A stretch of 64,000 nt of DNA, from positions 1 through 64,000 of the forward strand of contig JAOTOM010003998.1 of the NCBI GenBank assembly GCA_034440615.1. Direction: 5' to 3'. The notes below the pieces were generated by a model. It was not told where the DNA came from, did no database searches, and worked only from the letters and a program-made list of their open reading frames with translations. Source of the stretch: Ashinkailepas kermadecensis (Eukaryota; Arthropoda; Thecostraca; Neolepadidae). The position numbers were made by a program, and so were the translations under genes. How positions within the stretch are numbered: the first letter of the stretch is position 1; each line of letters opens with the position of its first letter. Positions 22,329 through 33,120 of the stretch are shown here, in pieces.

Positions 22329-23094
22329 ACCAATAATGCAAAATCAGTAGTTTGCTTGCAGGCTGCGTTTCCATCCAATATAAGGACCGTCGAAGCACGG
22401 AATTCTCCAGAACCCCAAAATAGCAGCACAAATAATATTGTCCGACGTTCCAATGCGAACAATTCCGACGTGAAGGATGGCAATACCATTCATTTCGACC
22501 CGCCACCGTGGCTCTGTCTATTCCGAAACTGTTCCGAGTCGACCGATATGAAGCGATGTTGTTGGCAGAGTGGCAGCTGGCTGGAGGAAAGGGGCGCGAT
22601 TTCCGCGGTCGTTTCGTTCGCCGCTGCCGAGCCGGAACAAATGGCGGGAGGACGACGTCGCCGGCCGTGATGGGGCTCGGCATCTGTTGACGGTTTTGGT
22701 CGTTTGCGCGGGAAAAGTGGACGTGATGCTGAATGGCTCCCGCACCCCTCCTCCCCCCCCCCCCCCCCCCCCCCCCCACCCCAACACTGGTGGTTGGCTC
22801 CCGCCGCCCAACACTAGTGGCTGTTTCCATCATCGTTAATCCACGGCAGCTTCCTCCTCATATAGACTGAACGTGTAACCGGGCATACAATACAGGCCGG
22901 TGCAGGTGAGCTCATGGAAGCCTAGCAGGGATGTCAGGCTGGGTCATCATCAGCTGGAGGTCACGCAACACCGTACATTTGAACGGAGGTCACGCAACAC
23001 AGTACATTTGAACGGCAGCTTGTTGCAGATATCAGCGGCTATCTCGCCGCAATATGATCAAGTATCCAATGTTACGCGATGGTAGCCAAGAGGC
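22329..23094. other. No gene recognised; long C-run at 22752-22788
   Basis: About 30 consecutive C lie near 22756-22788. GGAGGTCACGCAACAC..GTACATTTGAACGG is tandemly doubled at 22958-23014 (about 27 bp). Open frames through the C-run are not convincing. Confidence 0.5.
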
Positions 23095-26000
23095 TAACAC
23101 GACCACAGCTGAGGAACACTCGATCACTACCCAGTGCACAAGACAACAGGTGACACAACCACAGCTGAGTCACACTCGATCACTACACAGAGTACAAGAC
23201 AACAGGTGACACGACCACAGCTGAGGCACACTCGATCACTACACTGAGAACAAGACAACAGGTGACACGACCACAGCTGAGTCACACTCGATCACTACAC
23301 AGAGTACAAGACAACAGGTGACACGACCACAGCTGAGGAACACTAGATCACTACACGGAGTACAAGACAACAGGTGACACGACCACAGCTGAGTCACACT
23401 CGATCACTACACAGAGTACACGACAACAGGTGACACTACCACAGCTGAGGAACACTAGATCACTACACGGAGTACAAGACAACAGGTGACACGACCACAG
23501 CTGAGGCACACTCGATCACTACACAGAGTACAAGACAACAGGTGACACGACCACAGCTGAGTCACACTCGATCACTACACAGAGTACACGACAACAGGTG
23601 ACACTACCACAGCTGAGGAACACTAGATCACTACACGGAGTACAAGACAACAGGTGACACGACCACAGCTGAGGCACACTCGATCACTACACGGAGTACA
23701 AGACAACAGGTGACACGACCACAGCTGAGTCACACTCGATCACCACACAGTGCACAAGACAACAGGTGACACGACCACAGCTGAGGCACACTAGATCACT
23801 ACACGGAGTACAAGACAACAGGTGACACGACCACAGCTGAGTCACACTCGATCACTACACAGAGTACACGACAACAGGTGACACGACCACAGCTGAGGAA
23901 CACTAGATCACTACACGGAGTACAAGACAACAGGTGACACGACCACAGCTGAGTCACACTCGATCACTACACAGAGTACAAGACAACAGGTGACACAACC
24001 ACAGCTGAGTCACACTCGATCACTACACAGAGTATAAGACAACAGGTGACCCGACCACAGCTGAGGAACACTCGATCACTACCCAGTGCACAAGACAACA
24101 GGTGACACGACCACAGCTGAGGCACACTCGATCACTACACAGAGTACAAGACAACAGGTGGCACGACCACAGCTGAGGCACACTCGATCACTACACAGAG
24201 TACAAGACAACAGGTGACACGACTACAGCTGAGGCACACTCGATCACTACACAGAGTACAAGACAACAGGTGACACGACCACAGCTGAGGCACACTCGAT
24301 CACTACACGGAGTACAAGACAACAGGTGACACGACCACAGCTGAGTCACACTCGATCACCACACAGTGCACAAGACAACAGGTGACACGACCACAGCTGA
24401 GGCACACTCGATCACTACACAGAGTACAAGACAACAGGTGACACGACCACAGCTGAGTCACACTCGGATCCTACACGAGTATAAGACAACAGGTGACACG
24501 ACCACAGCTGAGGCACACTCGATCACCACACAGTGCACAAGACAACAGGTGACACGACCACAGCTGAGGCACACTCGATCACTACACAGAGTACAAGACA
24601 ACAGGTGACACGACTACAGCTGAGGCACACTCGATCACTACACAGAGTACAAGACAACAGGTGACACGACCACAGCTGAGGCACACTCGATCACTACACA
24701 GAGTACAAGACAACAGGTGACACGACCACAGCTGAGTCACACTCGATCACTACACGGAGTATAAGACAACAGGTGACACGACCACAGCTGAGTCACACTC
24801 GATCACTACACAGAGTACAAGACAACAGGTGACACGACCACAGCTGAGGCACACTCGATCACTACACAGAGTACAAGACAACAGGTGACACGACCACAGC
24901 TGAGTCACACTCGATCACTACACAGAGTACAAGACAACAGGTGACACGACGACAGCTGAGGCACACTCGATCACTACACAGAGTACAAGACAACAGGTGA
25001 CACGACCACAGCTGAGTCACACTCGATCACTACACAGAGTGCAAGACAACAGGTGACACAACCACAGCTGAGTCACACTCGATCACTACACAGATTACAA
25101 GACAACAGGTGACACGACCACAGCTGAGTCACACTCGATCACTACACAGAGTACAAGACAACAGGTGACACGACGACAGCTGAGTCACAGTCGATCACTA
25201 CACAGTGCACAAGACAACAGGTGACACGACCACAGATGAGTCACACTCGATCACTACACAAGTACAAGAAACAGGTGACACGACCCAGTGGTAAAAAAAA
25301 GAAAGGTGCACGACCATGTACTCGATCACTACAGTGCACAAGACAACAGGTGACACGACCACAGCTGAGTCACACTCGATCACTACACAGAGTACAGACA
25401 ACAGGTGACACGACCACAGCTGAGTCACACTCGATCACTACACAGAGTACAAGACAACAGGTGACACAACCACAGCTGAGTCACACTCGATCACTACACA
25501 GAGTACAAGACAACAGGTGACACGACCACAGCTGAGTCACACTCGATCACTACACAGAGTACAAGACAACAGGTGACACGACCACAGCTGAGTCACACTC
25601 GATCACTACACAGGGTAAAAAAAAAAAGGGAAAAACACAGTGAGTCACACTCGATCACTACACAGAGTACAAGACAACAGGTGACACAACCACAGCTGAG
25701 TCACACTCGATCACTACACAGAGTACAAGACAACAGGTGACACGACGACAGCTGAGTCACAGTCGATCACTACACAGTGCACAAGACAACAGGTGACACG
25801 ACCACAAATGAGTCACACTCGATCACTACCCAGTGCACAAGACAACAGGTGACACGACCACAGCTGAGTCACACTCGATCACTACACAGAGTACAAGACA
25901 ACAGGTGACACAACCACAGCTGAGTCACACTAGATCACTACACAGAGTACACGACAACAGGTGACACGACCACAGCTGAGTCACACTCGATCACTACACA

Positions 26001-26638
26001 GAGTACAAGACAACAGGTGACACAACCACAGCTGAGTCACACTCGATCACTACACAGAGTACAAGACAACAGGTGACACGACCACAGCTGAGTCACACTC
26101 GATCACTACACAGAGTATAAGACAACAGGTGACACAACCACAGCTGAGTCACACTCGATCACTACACAGAGTACAAGACAACAGGTGACACGACCACAGC
26201 TGAGTCACACTCGATCACTACACAGAGCACAAGACAACAGGTGACACGACCACAGCTGAGGCACACTCGATCACTACCCAGTGCACAAGACAACAGGTGA
26301 CACGACCACAGCTGAGGAACACTAGATCACTACACAGAGTACAAGACAACAGGTGACACGACCACAGCTGAGTCACACTCGATCACTACACAGAGTATAA
26401 GACAACAGGTGACACGACCACAGCTGAGTCACACTCGATCACTACATAGTGCACAAGACAACAGGTGACACGACCACAGCTGAGTCACACTCGATCACTA
26501 CATAGTGCACAAGACAACAGGTGACACGACCACAGCTGAGGAACACTAGATCACTACACGGAGCACAAGACAACAGGTGACACGACCACAGCTGAGTCAC
26601 ACTTGATCACCACACAGTGCATAAGACAACACAGCATC
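23095..26638. repeat. 56-bp minisatellite, ~63 units
   Basis: The unit contains GACAACAGGTGACACGACCA, CAGCTGAGTCACACTCGATC and ACTACACAGAGTACAA. Three main variants (GAGTCACACTCG, GAGGCACACTCG, GAGGAACACTAG) alternate with CCCAGTGCAC, CACAGTGCAC and CACGGAGTAC variants in recurring orders, giving higher-order structure. Two units are disrupted by A-rich insertions at 25290-25312 and 25614-25642. Short open frames inside are artefacts. There are no unique spacers, so it is not a CRISPR array. Confidence 0.98.
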
Positions 26639-26849
26639 ACAAATACATATGAGCATCACAGCACATTGGAAGAAAAGGTAAGGAGATAGGCTGGTCCCGG
26701 AGCGACTAGCGCTGTACCAGCATTGACTCCTTCCAGCAACCAGAGCCGAACACAAGCGTGCGGTGTTCCACAGGGCAGGTAACGTCACCAAAGACATTCG
26801 ATACTTGCCACGAGTTATGAGCTGTGCTACCACGGATGTGAACAGTGAA
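26639..26849. other. No gene recognised
   Basis: Unique sequence between two arrays with no motif, domain or clear splice site. Confidence 0.5.
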
Positions 26850-26998
26850 ATATCGTACATGAACTACGATGCCTCATATATGAACTGTGATATATCGCAT
26901 ATGAATTGCGATGCCTCGCGTGTGAACTGTGATGCATCGCACTTAAACTGTGATACATCGCATTTGAACTGCGATACATCGCATATGTCTTGTCGCAT
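26850..26998. repeat. 21-bp minisatellite (GCATTTGAACTGCGATACATC)
   Basis: About seven units with moderate divergence. The unit length gives a seven-residue repeat (SHMNCDA) on the plus strand, with no sign that it is translated. Confidence 0.9.
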
Positions 26999-27221
26999 CG
27001 AATGAGTCGGTGGACACTTGACATCTTCCCACAGAACGGGGGCCGAATACAACCGGTTCAGGCAATCATTGTGCCAAATATCGGAGCTTTGTCTAACGTC
27101 AGTCGGGGCTTTCAGCTGCACAACTGTAGCACGCAATCATAGCTGCTTGATCAAGGAGTAGCTGATGTGAAATTGCATGATGCAGTTTTCGTCGCAGAGT
27201 CTTGATACAGGTGCCTGCTTG

Positions 27222-27264
27222 TCACACACACACACACACGCGCACACACACACACACACACACA

Positions 27265-27301
<37 letters not shown>

Positions 27302-27325
27302 ACACACATACATATACACACACAA

Positions 27326-27377
<52 letters not shown>

Positions 27378-27378
27378 T
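27222..27378. repeat. (CA)n then (TA)n microsatellite
   Basis: Mostly CA dinucleotides with CG and TA interruptions, ending in (TA)n. The preceding 27000-27221 is unique sequence without a recognised gene. Confidence 0.97.
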
Positions 27379-27416
27379 AGGTAACTAGGCAGCTAGCTGC
27401 TAGCTAGGAAGATGTA

Positions 27417-27540
27417 TTCACGTGAGATCCACTACGATGGTGGTTTTCACGTGAGATCCACTACGATGGTGGTATTCACGTGAGGTCCACTACGATGGTG
27501 GTATTCACGCGAGGTCCACTACGATGGTGGATTTCACGCA
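27417..27540. repeat. 30-bp minisatellite
   Basis: Four units of TTCACGTGAGATCCACTACG followed by ATGGTGGTAT, with small substitutions. Confidence 0.94.
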
Positions 27541-27894
27541 TCCACGTCATGATATACTTTATAACTGGAACAACTGATCCGCCATCGCAACACACACACG
27601 AGACGTAGGCACAGGCGTGAGCGACAGACAGCAATAGTATTGAACACGTCAGCAGGCGGCCAGGCAATGTGCGGGACATCGTTCAGCCTTCGTCATTTGC
27701 GCCTGATGTGGCCGTGCGCACCACAGCACAGTGCGACTCGAAATGTCAAATTACGCCGGCTGGCGGGGCACGTGCTTCCTGGTCGCCTGATGCGTCCAAT
27801 TAGTGGTGGCCGATGTCCGTGTAATTGGTCCGATTTGTAGGAATCCGCCTAGATCCACCTAAATCCGCCTAGATGGCAAGGTGTGCCGCGTTCC
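27541..27894. other. No gene recognised
   Basis: Unique sequence. TCCGCCTAGAT-type motifs repeat three times at 27842-27874. A 66-codon open frame at 27640-27840 has no recognised motif. Confidence 0.5.
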
Positions 27895-28222
27895 ACTCAG
27901 ACGTGATGTAGATGTGTAGTGTTTAACTCAGATGCCATGATGTGTAGTGTTTCACTCAGATGCAGATATGTATAGCGTTTCATTCGGATGACAAGATGTG
28001 TAGCGTTATGCTCAGATGCCGAAATGTGTAGCGTTCTACTCAGATGATAAGATTGTAGCGTTCTACTCAGATGTGATGTAGATGTGTAGCGTTCCACCCA
28101 GATGTTAATATGTGTAGGGTCTACTCAAATGCCAAGATGTGTAGCGTTGTACTCAGATGTCAAGATGTGTAGTGTTCTGTACAAATGGCAAGATGTGTAG
28201 TTTTCCACTCAGATGGCAAGAT
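27895..28222. repeat. Degenerate ~25-bp minisatellite
   Basis: About 12 diverged units around ATGTGTAGCGTTCTACTCAG. Spacing varies, suggesting an old array. Confidence 0.85.
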
Positions 28223-28369
28223 TTGTCCGGATTGCAACAGATGGGTCGGTGGTGGTGGTGTTGTTCCCCGGGTCGACCCACCGGGCAGTGGGATGGTGGA
28301 ATGGTGATTAACGATGGTGATGCATGGTGCATGCGAAGATGGAGGATCCAGGAAGGGTGCATACACAAT

Positions 28370-28535
28370 ATCGACACGCAAAATATCGACAAGTATCGAT
28401 ACGCTAAATGATCGTACGTTAAACATCGAATTTGCTAATTGTTCACAGCGAAAAATATCGACACGTAAAATGTTCCCACACAAAATATTGACTCGCAAAA
28501 TATCGACTCGCGAAGTATCCACTCCACAAGATATT
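28370..28535. repeat. Degenerate (CGCAAAATATCGACA)-like repeats
   Basis: Irregular repetition of AAATATCGAC and CGCAAAATAT, about eight times. It is too diverged for a firm period. Confidence 0.65.
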
Positions 28536-28650
28536 GAGTAACACAATATTTTCCGTCCAAATGTCAGCATTTACAATATAGCATCAAATATAGAGCGACG
28601 TCTTAACGGAATAATCATCATTATATACCTGCCGACAGTGTTCGGCGAGG

Positions 28651-29584
28651 TTAACACGCGCACTGGAGGGGGGGGGGCGAAATCCGCCCACCCCTCCGGT
28701 TTTTCGAAAATAACTGCAAATTTTACCGGTCGATATACGCGATTTTCGGAGTACCTACTTATAAATTAACGGCGCGTCGTTTAAAGCAAGAAAAATGGAA
28801 ATCGGCCGAAAATGTTTCAAGTTAGGGGCCGCTAAAGTAAAAAAATGTTTTAGCGCCAGACCACAAAAATCGGCGCTGATGCGCTTCCAGTATACTGACA
28901 AAAGGGAAGTGTTCTAGGCAACACTAGCGACTTATTTGATGCATATTGATATGCTGTATAGTTTCAAGGTCATGTTGGGTCACCAAGGTCAAGTCAGGTC
29001 AAGTTCATGACCGGTTAATAGAACCAAACTTGATCAACTGGAATGTTGCCATAAATGCACTGCTGGTTGTCATTTGTACTGTTTGTCATTGCGTTTCCAT
29101 ACTTTATTCATGTACTTCACTCCCTTCTTCACGAAGCCGATTGCTCCGAGCTGCCCGACGGAGCAGTCGGGCGGGCGGCCGGTTCCGGTAACTGGAACAG
29201 GTAACTGACCTGATAAAGTGGTGCTATATAGGGGACCTGAGGTCAAATGTTGGGTCTAGCATCTGCATTGCATCATTAGTAATGTCAAAAACATCATTGA
29301 TGCCCATTTTTGAGCATTTAAACACAATCACAGCGCTCCATAACGATGACAAGCCAAGCCACGCAAAACCGGAAAATTTTGCCAATCTGACCTCATTTGA
29401 CCTTGAAGATATTGACCTAAGATCACACAAATTGTACACAATAGAGTTCACTACCGTGCCCATCCACCCTGCGAATTTCGTTCCTCCAGCTTTACTAGGA
29501 GCCGAGATCTTGGGGGGGGGGGCGGAATCCGCCCCCCCCCTCCAGTGCGCGTAATTCTCAGAGGCCCTCCAGGGCGCGTGTTAA
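28651..29584 (+). mobile_element. TTAA-flanked inverted-repeat element, copy 1 (934 bp)
   Basis: It begins TTAACACGCGCACTGGAGGG and ends in the reverse complement of TTAACACGCGCCCTGGAGGG (one mismatch in 20). TTAA at both ends fits the target-site duplication of piggyBac-type transposons, but no transposase is present and the first bases are CACGCGC rather than CCY. Both subterminal zones contain long G/C runs able to fold: GGCGGA-A-TCCGCC within a G-run/C-run hairpin near the right end. The right end also holds a second, internal copy of the terminal sequence. The interior is rich in AGGTCA and TGACCT motifs. Confidence 0.85.
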
Positions 29585-29649
29585 TAACAGGAGTATATAC
29601 ATATACACCTACGAGACAAATCCCTGACGGAAACCTCGCTGACATGTGC

Positions 29650-29768
29650 CATCAGCGACAGACATGTCAGACAGACATGTCAGACAGACATGTCAGACAG
29701 ACATGTCAGACAGACATGTCAGACAGACATGTCAGACAGACATGTCAGACAGACATGTCAGACAGACA
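29650..29768. repeat. 13-bp minisatellite (GACATGTCAGACA)n
   Basis: About nine units, almost identical, each carrying the palindrome GACATGTC. CATCAGCGACA occurs on both sides of the array. Confidence 0.96.
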
Positions 29769-29771
29769 TCA

Positions 29772-30095
29772 GCGACATGAGCCACTGAACCTTGACAGCG
29801 TTCAACAGCATGCGTTTGACCGGAACAGCAGCACATGAGTGCCACTGGACCTTGGCACCACCCGACAACATGTGTGTGACCAGAACAGCATTACAAATAC
29901 TCGCATCACTCGGGACATTTCCCAATCCCGTGGCCCACCGGCAAAACAGTGTGAGCGGCGCCATTAGCTGTGATCGTGCATAAAGTGCGTCGAGAGCCAC
30001 AAAATAAGCAAGCAAAGAAACAGGAACAGCATAGCAGAGTTGGCACTGGACCCTTGCACCGCCCAACAACATGCTTGTGATCAGAACAGCATGGA
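29772..30095. repeat. 60-bp minisatellite, diverged outlying units split by a SINE
   Basis: Three diverged units of the 60-bp family (CCACTGGACCTTGGCACC .. GACCAGAACAGCAT) occupy 29775-29891 and 30033-30095. They are interrupted by the SINE at 29892-30024. They are older than the homogeneous block at 30281-30819. Confidence 0.85.
29892..30024 (+). mobile_element. 5'-truncated SINE (family 1) inserted into the 60-bp array
   Basis: It contains the SINE body (ACTCGGGACATTTCCCAA, GGCGCCATTAGCTGTGATCG) and an A-rich tail but lacks the tRNA head. AACAGCAT flanks both sides (29884-29891 and 30025-30032), consistent with a target-site duplication from within the minisatellite unit. 5' truncation is typical of LINE-driven insertion. 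Confidence 0.8.
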
Positions 30096-30280
30096 CCTGT
30101 ATGCCATGTATGTATCGGCCCTTTACACCACGTTCTTTGTCTGCCGGCGTCTCATCTTTCCTCTCTTGCTTATTTGATATAACCGGATGCCACATAATCC
30201 GGATTAAGGTAACCCTTTCCTTAACGTAATACATATCTAGCGGATGGTACTCTGCCTCTGCTAAAGGAAAAAATACAGAA
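30096..30280. other. Unique spacer within the 60-bp array
   Basis: Non-repetitive sequence that separates old and young blocks of the 60-bp array. No gene is seen. Confidence 0.5.
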
Positions 30281-30819
30281 GTGCCACTGGACCTTGGCAC
30301 CGCCCAACAACACGTGTGTGACCAGAACAACATCACAGGCGTACCACTGGACCTTGGCACCGCCCAACAACATGCGTGCGACAAGAACAACATCACAGGC
30401 GTACCACTGGACCTTGGCACCGCCCGACAACACGTGTGTGACCAGAAAAACATCACAGGCGTACCACTGGACCTTGGCACCGCCCGACAACACGTGTGTG
30501 ACCAGAACAACATCACAGAGGTGACACTGGACCTTGACACCGCCCAACAACACGCGTGTGACCAGAACAACATCACAGGCGTACCACTGGACCTTGGCAC
30601 CGCCCAACAACACGCGTGTGACCAGAACAACATCACAGAGGTGCCACTGGACCTTGACACCGCCCAACAACACGCGTGTGACCAGAACAACATCACAGAG
30701 GTGCCACTGGACCTTGGCACCGCCCAACAACACGCGTGTGACCAGAACAACATAACAGGCGTACCACTGGACCTTGGCACCGCCCAACAACACGCGTATG
30801 ACCAGACCAACATCACAGG
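30281..30819. repeat. 60-bp minisatellite, homogeneous block
   Basis: Nine units sharing CCACTGGACCTTGGCACCGC, CCAACAACACGCGTGTGACC and AGAACAACATCACAGGCGTA. The exact 60-base period keeps a 20-residue repeat (VPLDLGTAQQHACDQNNITG) open on the plus strand and others on the minus strand. Several frames are equally open, so translation is unlikely. Confidence 0.97.
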
Positions 30820-31158
30820 AAAAGCATCTACTTGTGAACGGAGCCGAGGGTGCCTGACCCAGTGACCACGTGACCTTGTGACGACGAGCACCTGAATGTG
30901 ACCACACTAATGCCAGGGGCGCGTGACTGTCAACAAAGGGGTGACATCTACAGCCCTCCACCCTGGGGTAGCCTCATGGCAACGCCCTACGACTCTGTAT
31001 ACGTCGGGTTACATTGGTTCGGTTTCAGCCAGACGTGGGTTCCCCCAATTCGTGTGAGAGGCACCCTCGATCACTACATTGAATGGCAAGCCGCTGACAT
31101 GAGATGATCTGACTTGATGTGATCTGACCTTACTCGACCTGATTTGGCATTAATATGG
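30820..31158. other. No gene recognised
   Basis: A 69-codon plus-strand open frame at 30898-31107 ends LDHYIEWQAADMR. A similar LSHYLEWPAAE reading occurs at 18030, so this may be part of a short dispersed repeat. No domain is recognised. Confidence 0.4.
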
Positions 31159-31235
31159 GCCGGGGGTTGCCGAGTGATTATGTTGTTGCACTCTGGATAG
31201 TGGCCCCTGGGTTCAACACTCTCATTAGGCGAAGG
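31159..31235 (+). mobile_element. SINE (family 1) tRNA-like head only
   Basis: GGGGGTTGCCGAGTGATTATG (A-box region) and CCCTGGGTTCAACACTCTCA (B-box region) match the head of the 16442 SINE with about 75 percent identity. The body is missing or decayed. Confidence 0.6.
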
Positions 31236-31463
31236 GATATGATGAAATGTGATCTCATTAGTGATCGCTTTACCAATCCGTATATTGTTCCACCGTGGCC
31301 TTAGATCAGATAATGAGGTCAGAAGCTTGAAAGTTTACAAACATGTTTAATTATTATATCAGTTATATCTGATAAAACATTGCATGCTTCGAAAGTGATG
31401 TAAGTGGGTAATCAAGATTCAACTTACCACACGGTGCGATCAAACGTGACCTTGGGATTTCGC

Positions 31464-31499
31464 GATATATATATATATATATATATATATCACACACAC

Positions 31500-31553
<54 letters not shown>
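31464..31553. repeat. (TA)n-(CA)n-(TA)n-(TG)n compound microsatellite
   Basis: CACACACA, a TA run and a TG run lie in inverted order, so the tract can fold into a long hairpin. Confidence 0.95.
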
Positions 31554-31555
<2 letters not shown>

Positions 31556-31599
31556 TTAGTCATATTTTCCAGGCCATTTACCCACGATAAAAGTCGTGC

Positions 31600-32344
31600 C
31601 ACTTAGCTAACCTATTTTGATCATTAATGACCTCAAGATGGAGGAATATGATGAAATAAGCTACTATGTGACCTATAACATACATTGGTTTGCCAATGGC
31701 ATGTGCCCTTTGTCTGTAACATGTATTGCTCTGAAACTGGCTATAAATCCGATTCTGACCCGACCTGGCCTACCCTATATTGGTATTTTTTATTGTGATC
31801 GATAGAAATACCTTCATGTATGTTGGTTCTTGAACATAATGCCAAAAGGGAACAAGCTCTACATTTGATAACTATTTCCGGGGATATAATTTTAGTTTCG
31901 AAAATTGGCATTATATGACCTCTGGTGGCCTTACTATCCGCAAAAATACAAATGCGACGTATGCTTCTAGCTTTCCATGACCACAGCTTTCTAACGATAT
32001 GTTGTATTTCATGCTATCTTACGCAGATTAGAAGCTAGTGGAGAGGGGGTTTTCAAGTACCACCATACAACCCCCCCCCCCCCGACGAAGGTGGACTTGT
32101 CGGCTGGCCTGGCGAGGGTTACACCCTAACTGAGTTCGCTAAGTAAGTCATTGTGTTTATCTGGGGATAACACCCTTCTTTTCATTCTTGCTTCTGGGCT
32201 CCAGTAGTTCGCAAAATGCAATTAGCCTCATTGACACCCAGCATTACGAAGAGGAGCTCTGTGAATGGTCGAATACACAGAACTCTGAGCATAAAAGTTA
32301 GAAGATTTCAATATATTATCCCATTGTTTTGGGCAGCGACAGTG
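31600..32344. other. Possible decayed AGGTCA-rich transposon, no gene
   Basis: Contains TGACCTC, GTGACCTA, CTGACCCGACCTGG and GACCTCTGG motifs and ends in a C-run (about 32071-32084), like the elements at 16829 and 28651. I could not find matching inverted termini. Unique sequence follows to 32344. Confidence 0.3.
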
Positions 32345-32815
32345 AATAGAAAGATTCACTGACGTCAGTGGCGATGAATTCAGTGACGTTAGTGGTGATG
32401 GATTTAGTAACGTCAGGGGCAATGGATTCAGTGACGTTAGTGCCGATGTGTTTAGTGTCGTCAGTAGCGATAGATCCAGTAAAGTCAGCTATGAAGGATT
32501 CCGTGGCGTCAGTGGCGATGGATTCAGTGACGTCAGTGGCGCTAAATTCAGTAACATCAATGGCGATGGATCCAGTGACGTCTGCTTCGATTGATTCAGT
32601 GACGTCTGTTTCGATGGATTCAGTGACGTCAGTGAATCGATGGATTCAGTGGCGTCAGTGACGGTGGATTTAGTGACGTCAGTGGCGCTAGATTCAGTAA
32701 CATCAATGACGATGGACCCAGTGACGTCTGTTTCGATGGATTCAGTGACGTCAGTGAATCTATGGATTCAGTGACGTCAGTGGCGGTGGATTCAGTGACG
32801 TCAGTGGTGCTATGC
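32345..32815. repeat. 24-bp minisatellite rich in CRE (TGACGTCA) sites
   Basis: About 19 units of GATTCAGTGACGTCAGTGGC followed by four bases, several diverged. Roughly seven units hold a perfect TGACGTCA palindrome. A block of about 130 bp (from CAGTGGCGCTA to the GTGAATC variant) is duplicated. Confidence 0.93.
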
Positions 32816-33120
32816 ACTCAGCTGGGCGCCGTGGCGGCATGTGATGCGGATACAAGAATGGCTGAGGCGGACGGACGTCATGCGATGCACGCGTGGCGGC
32901 GAGAAAGAGCGCTGTCGCTGCCGCTGCCGATGTTGGCAGATGTCAGAAGAGCACGCCAATCAGCGAGATGACCCTCGCCGTGCGATTGCACGTCGTTTGC
33001 GCTTCCGCGCATCTGGCGGTATCGTTGCTGTGATTTAGCAAATCGGCTCGGCCAGACATGTCAGTTGCAAACGATGCTCATTTGGCTGAATAATGGTATA
33101 CGGCGAAGTTGGCGCAGCGA
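32816..33120. other. GC-rich unique sequence, no gene recognised
   Basis: 32820-33040 is CpG-rich with arginine-rich open frames on the plus strand (69 and 65 codons) that have no recognisable motif. A C-run at 33121-33132 marks the boundary with the LINE. Confidence 0.45.

Noticed and set aside
22749..22833. Proline/glycine-rich exon through the long C-run
   Set aside because: The frames depend on an uncertain homopolymer length and lack splice or domain support.
23095..26638. CRISPR array
   Set aside because: Head-to-tail repeats without unique spacers, in a eukaryotic context and with no cas genes.
29758..30891. 377-codon minus-strand frame and 194-codon plus-strand 20-residue repeat protein
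   Set aside because: Both derive from the exact 60-base period. The minus frame also runs through a SINE insertion, which a real gene would not tolerate.
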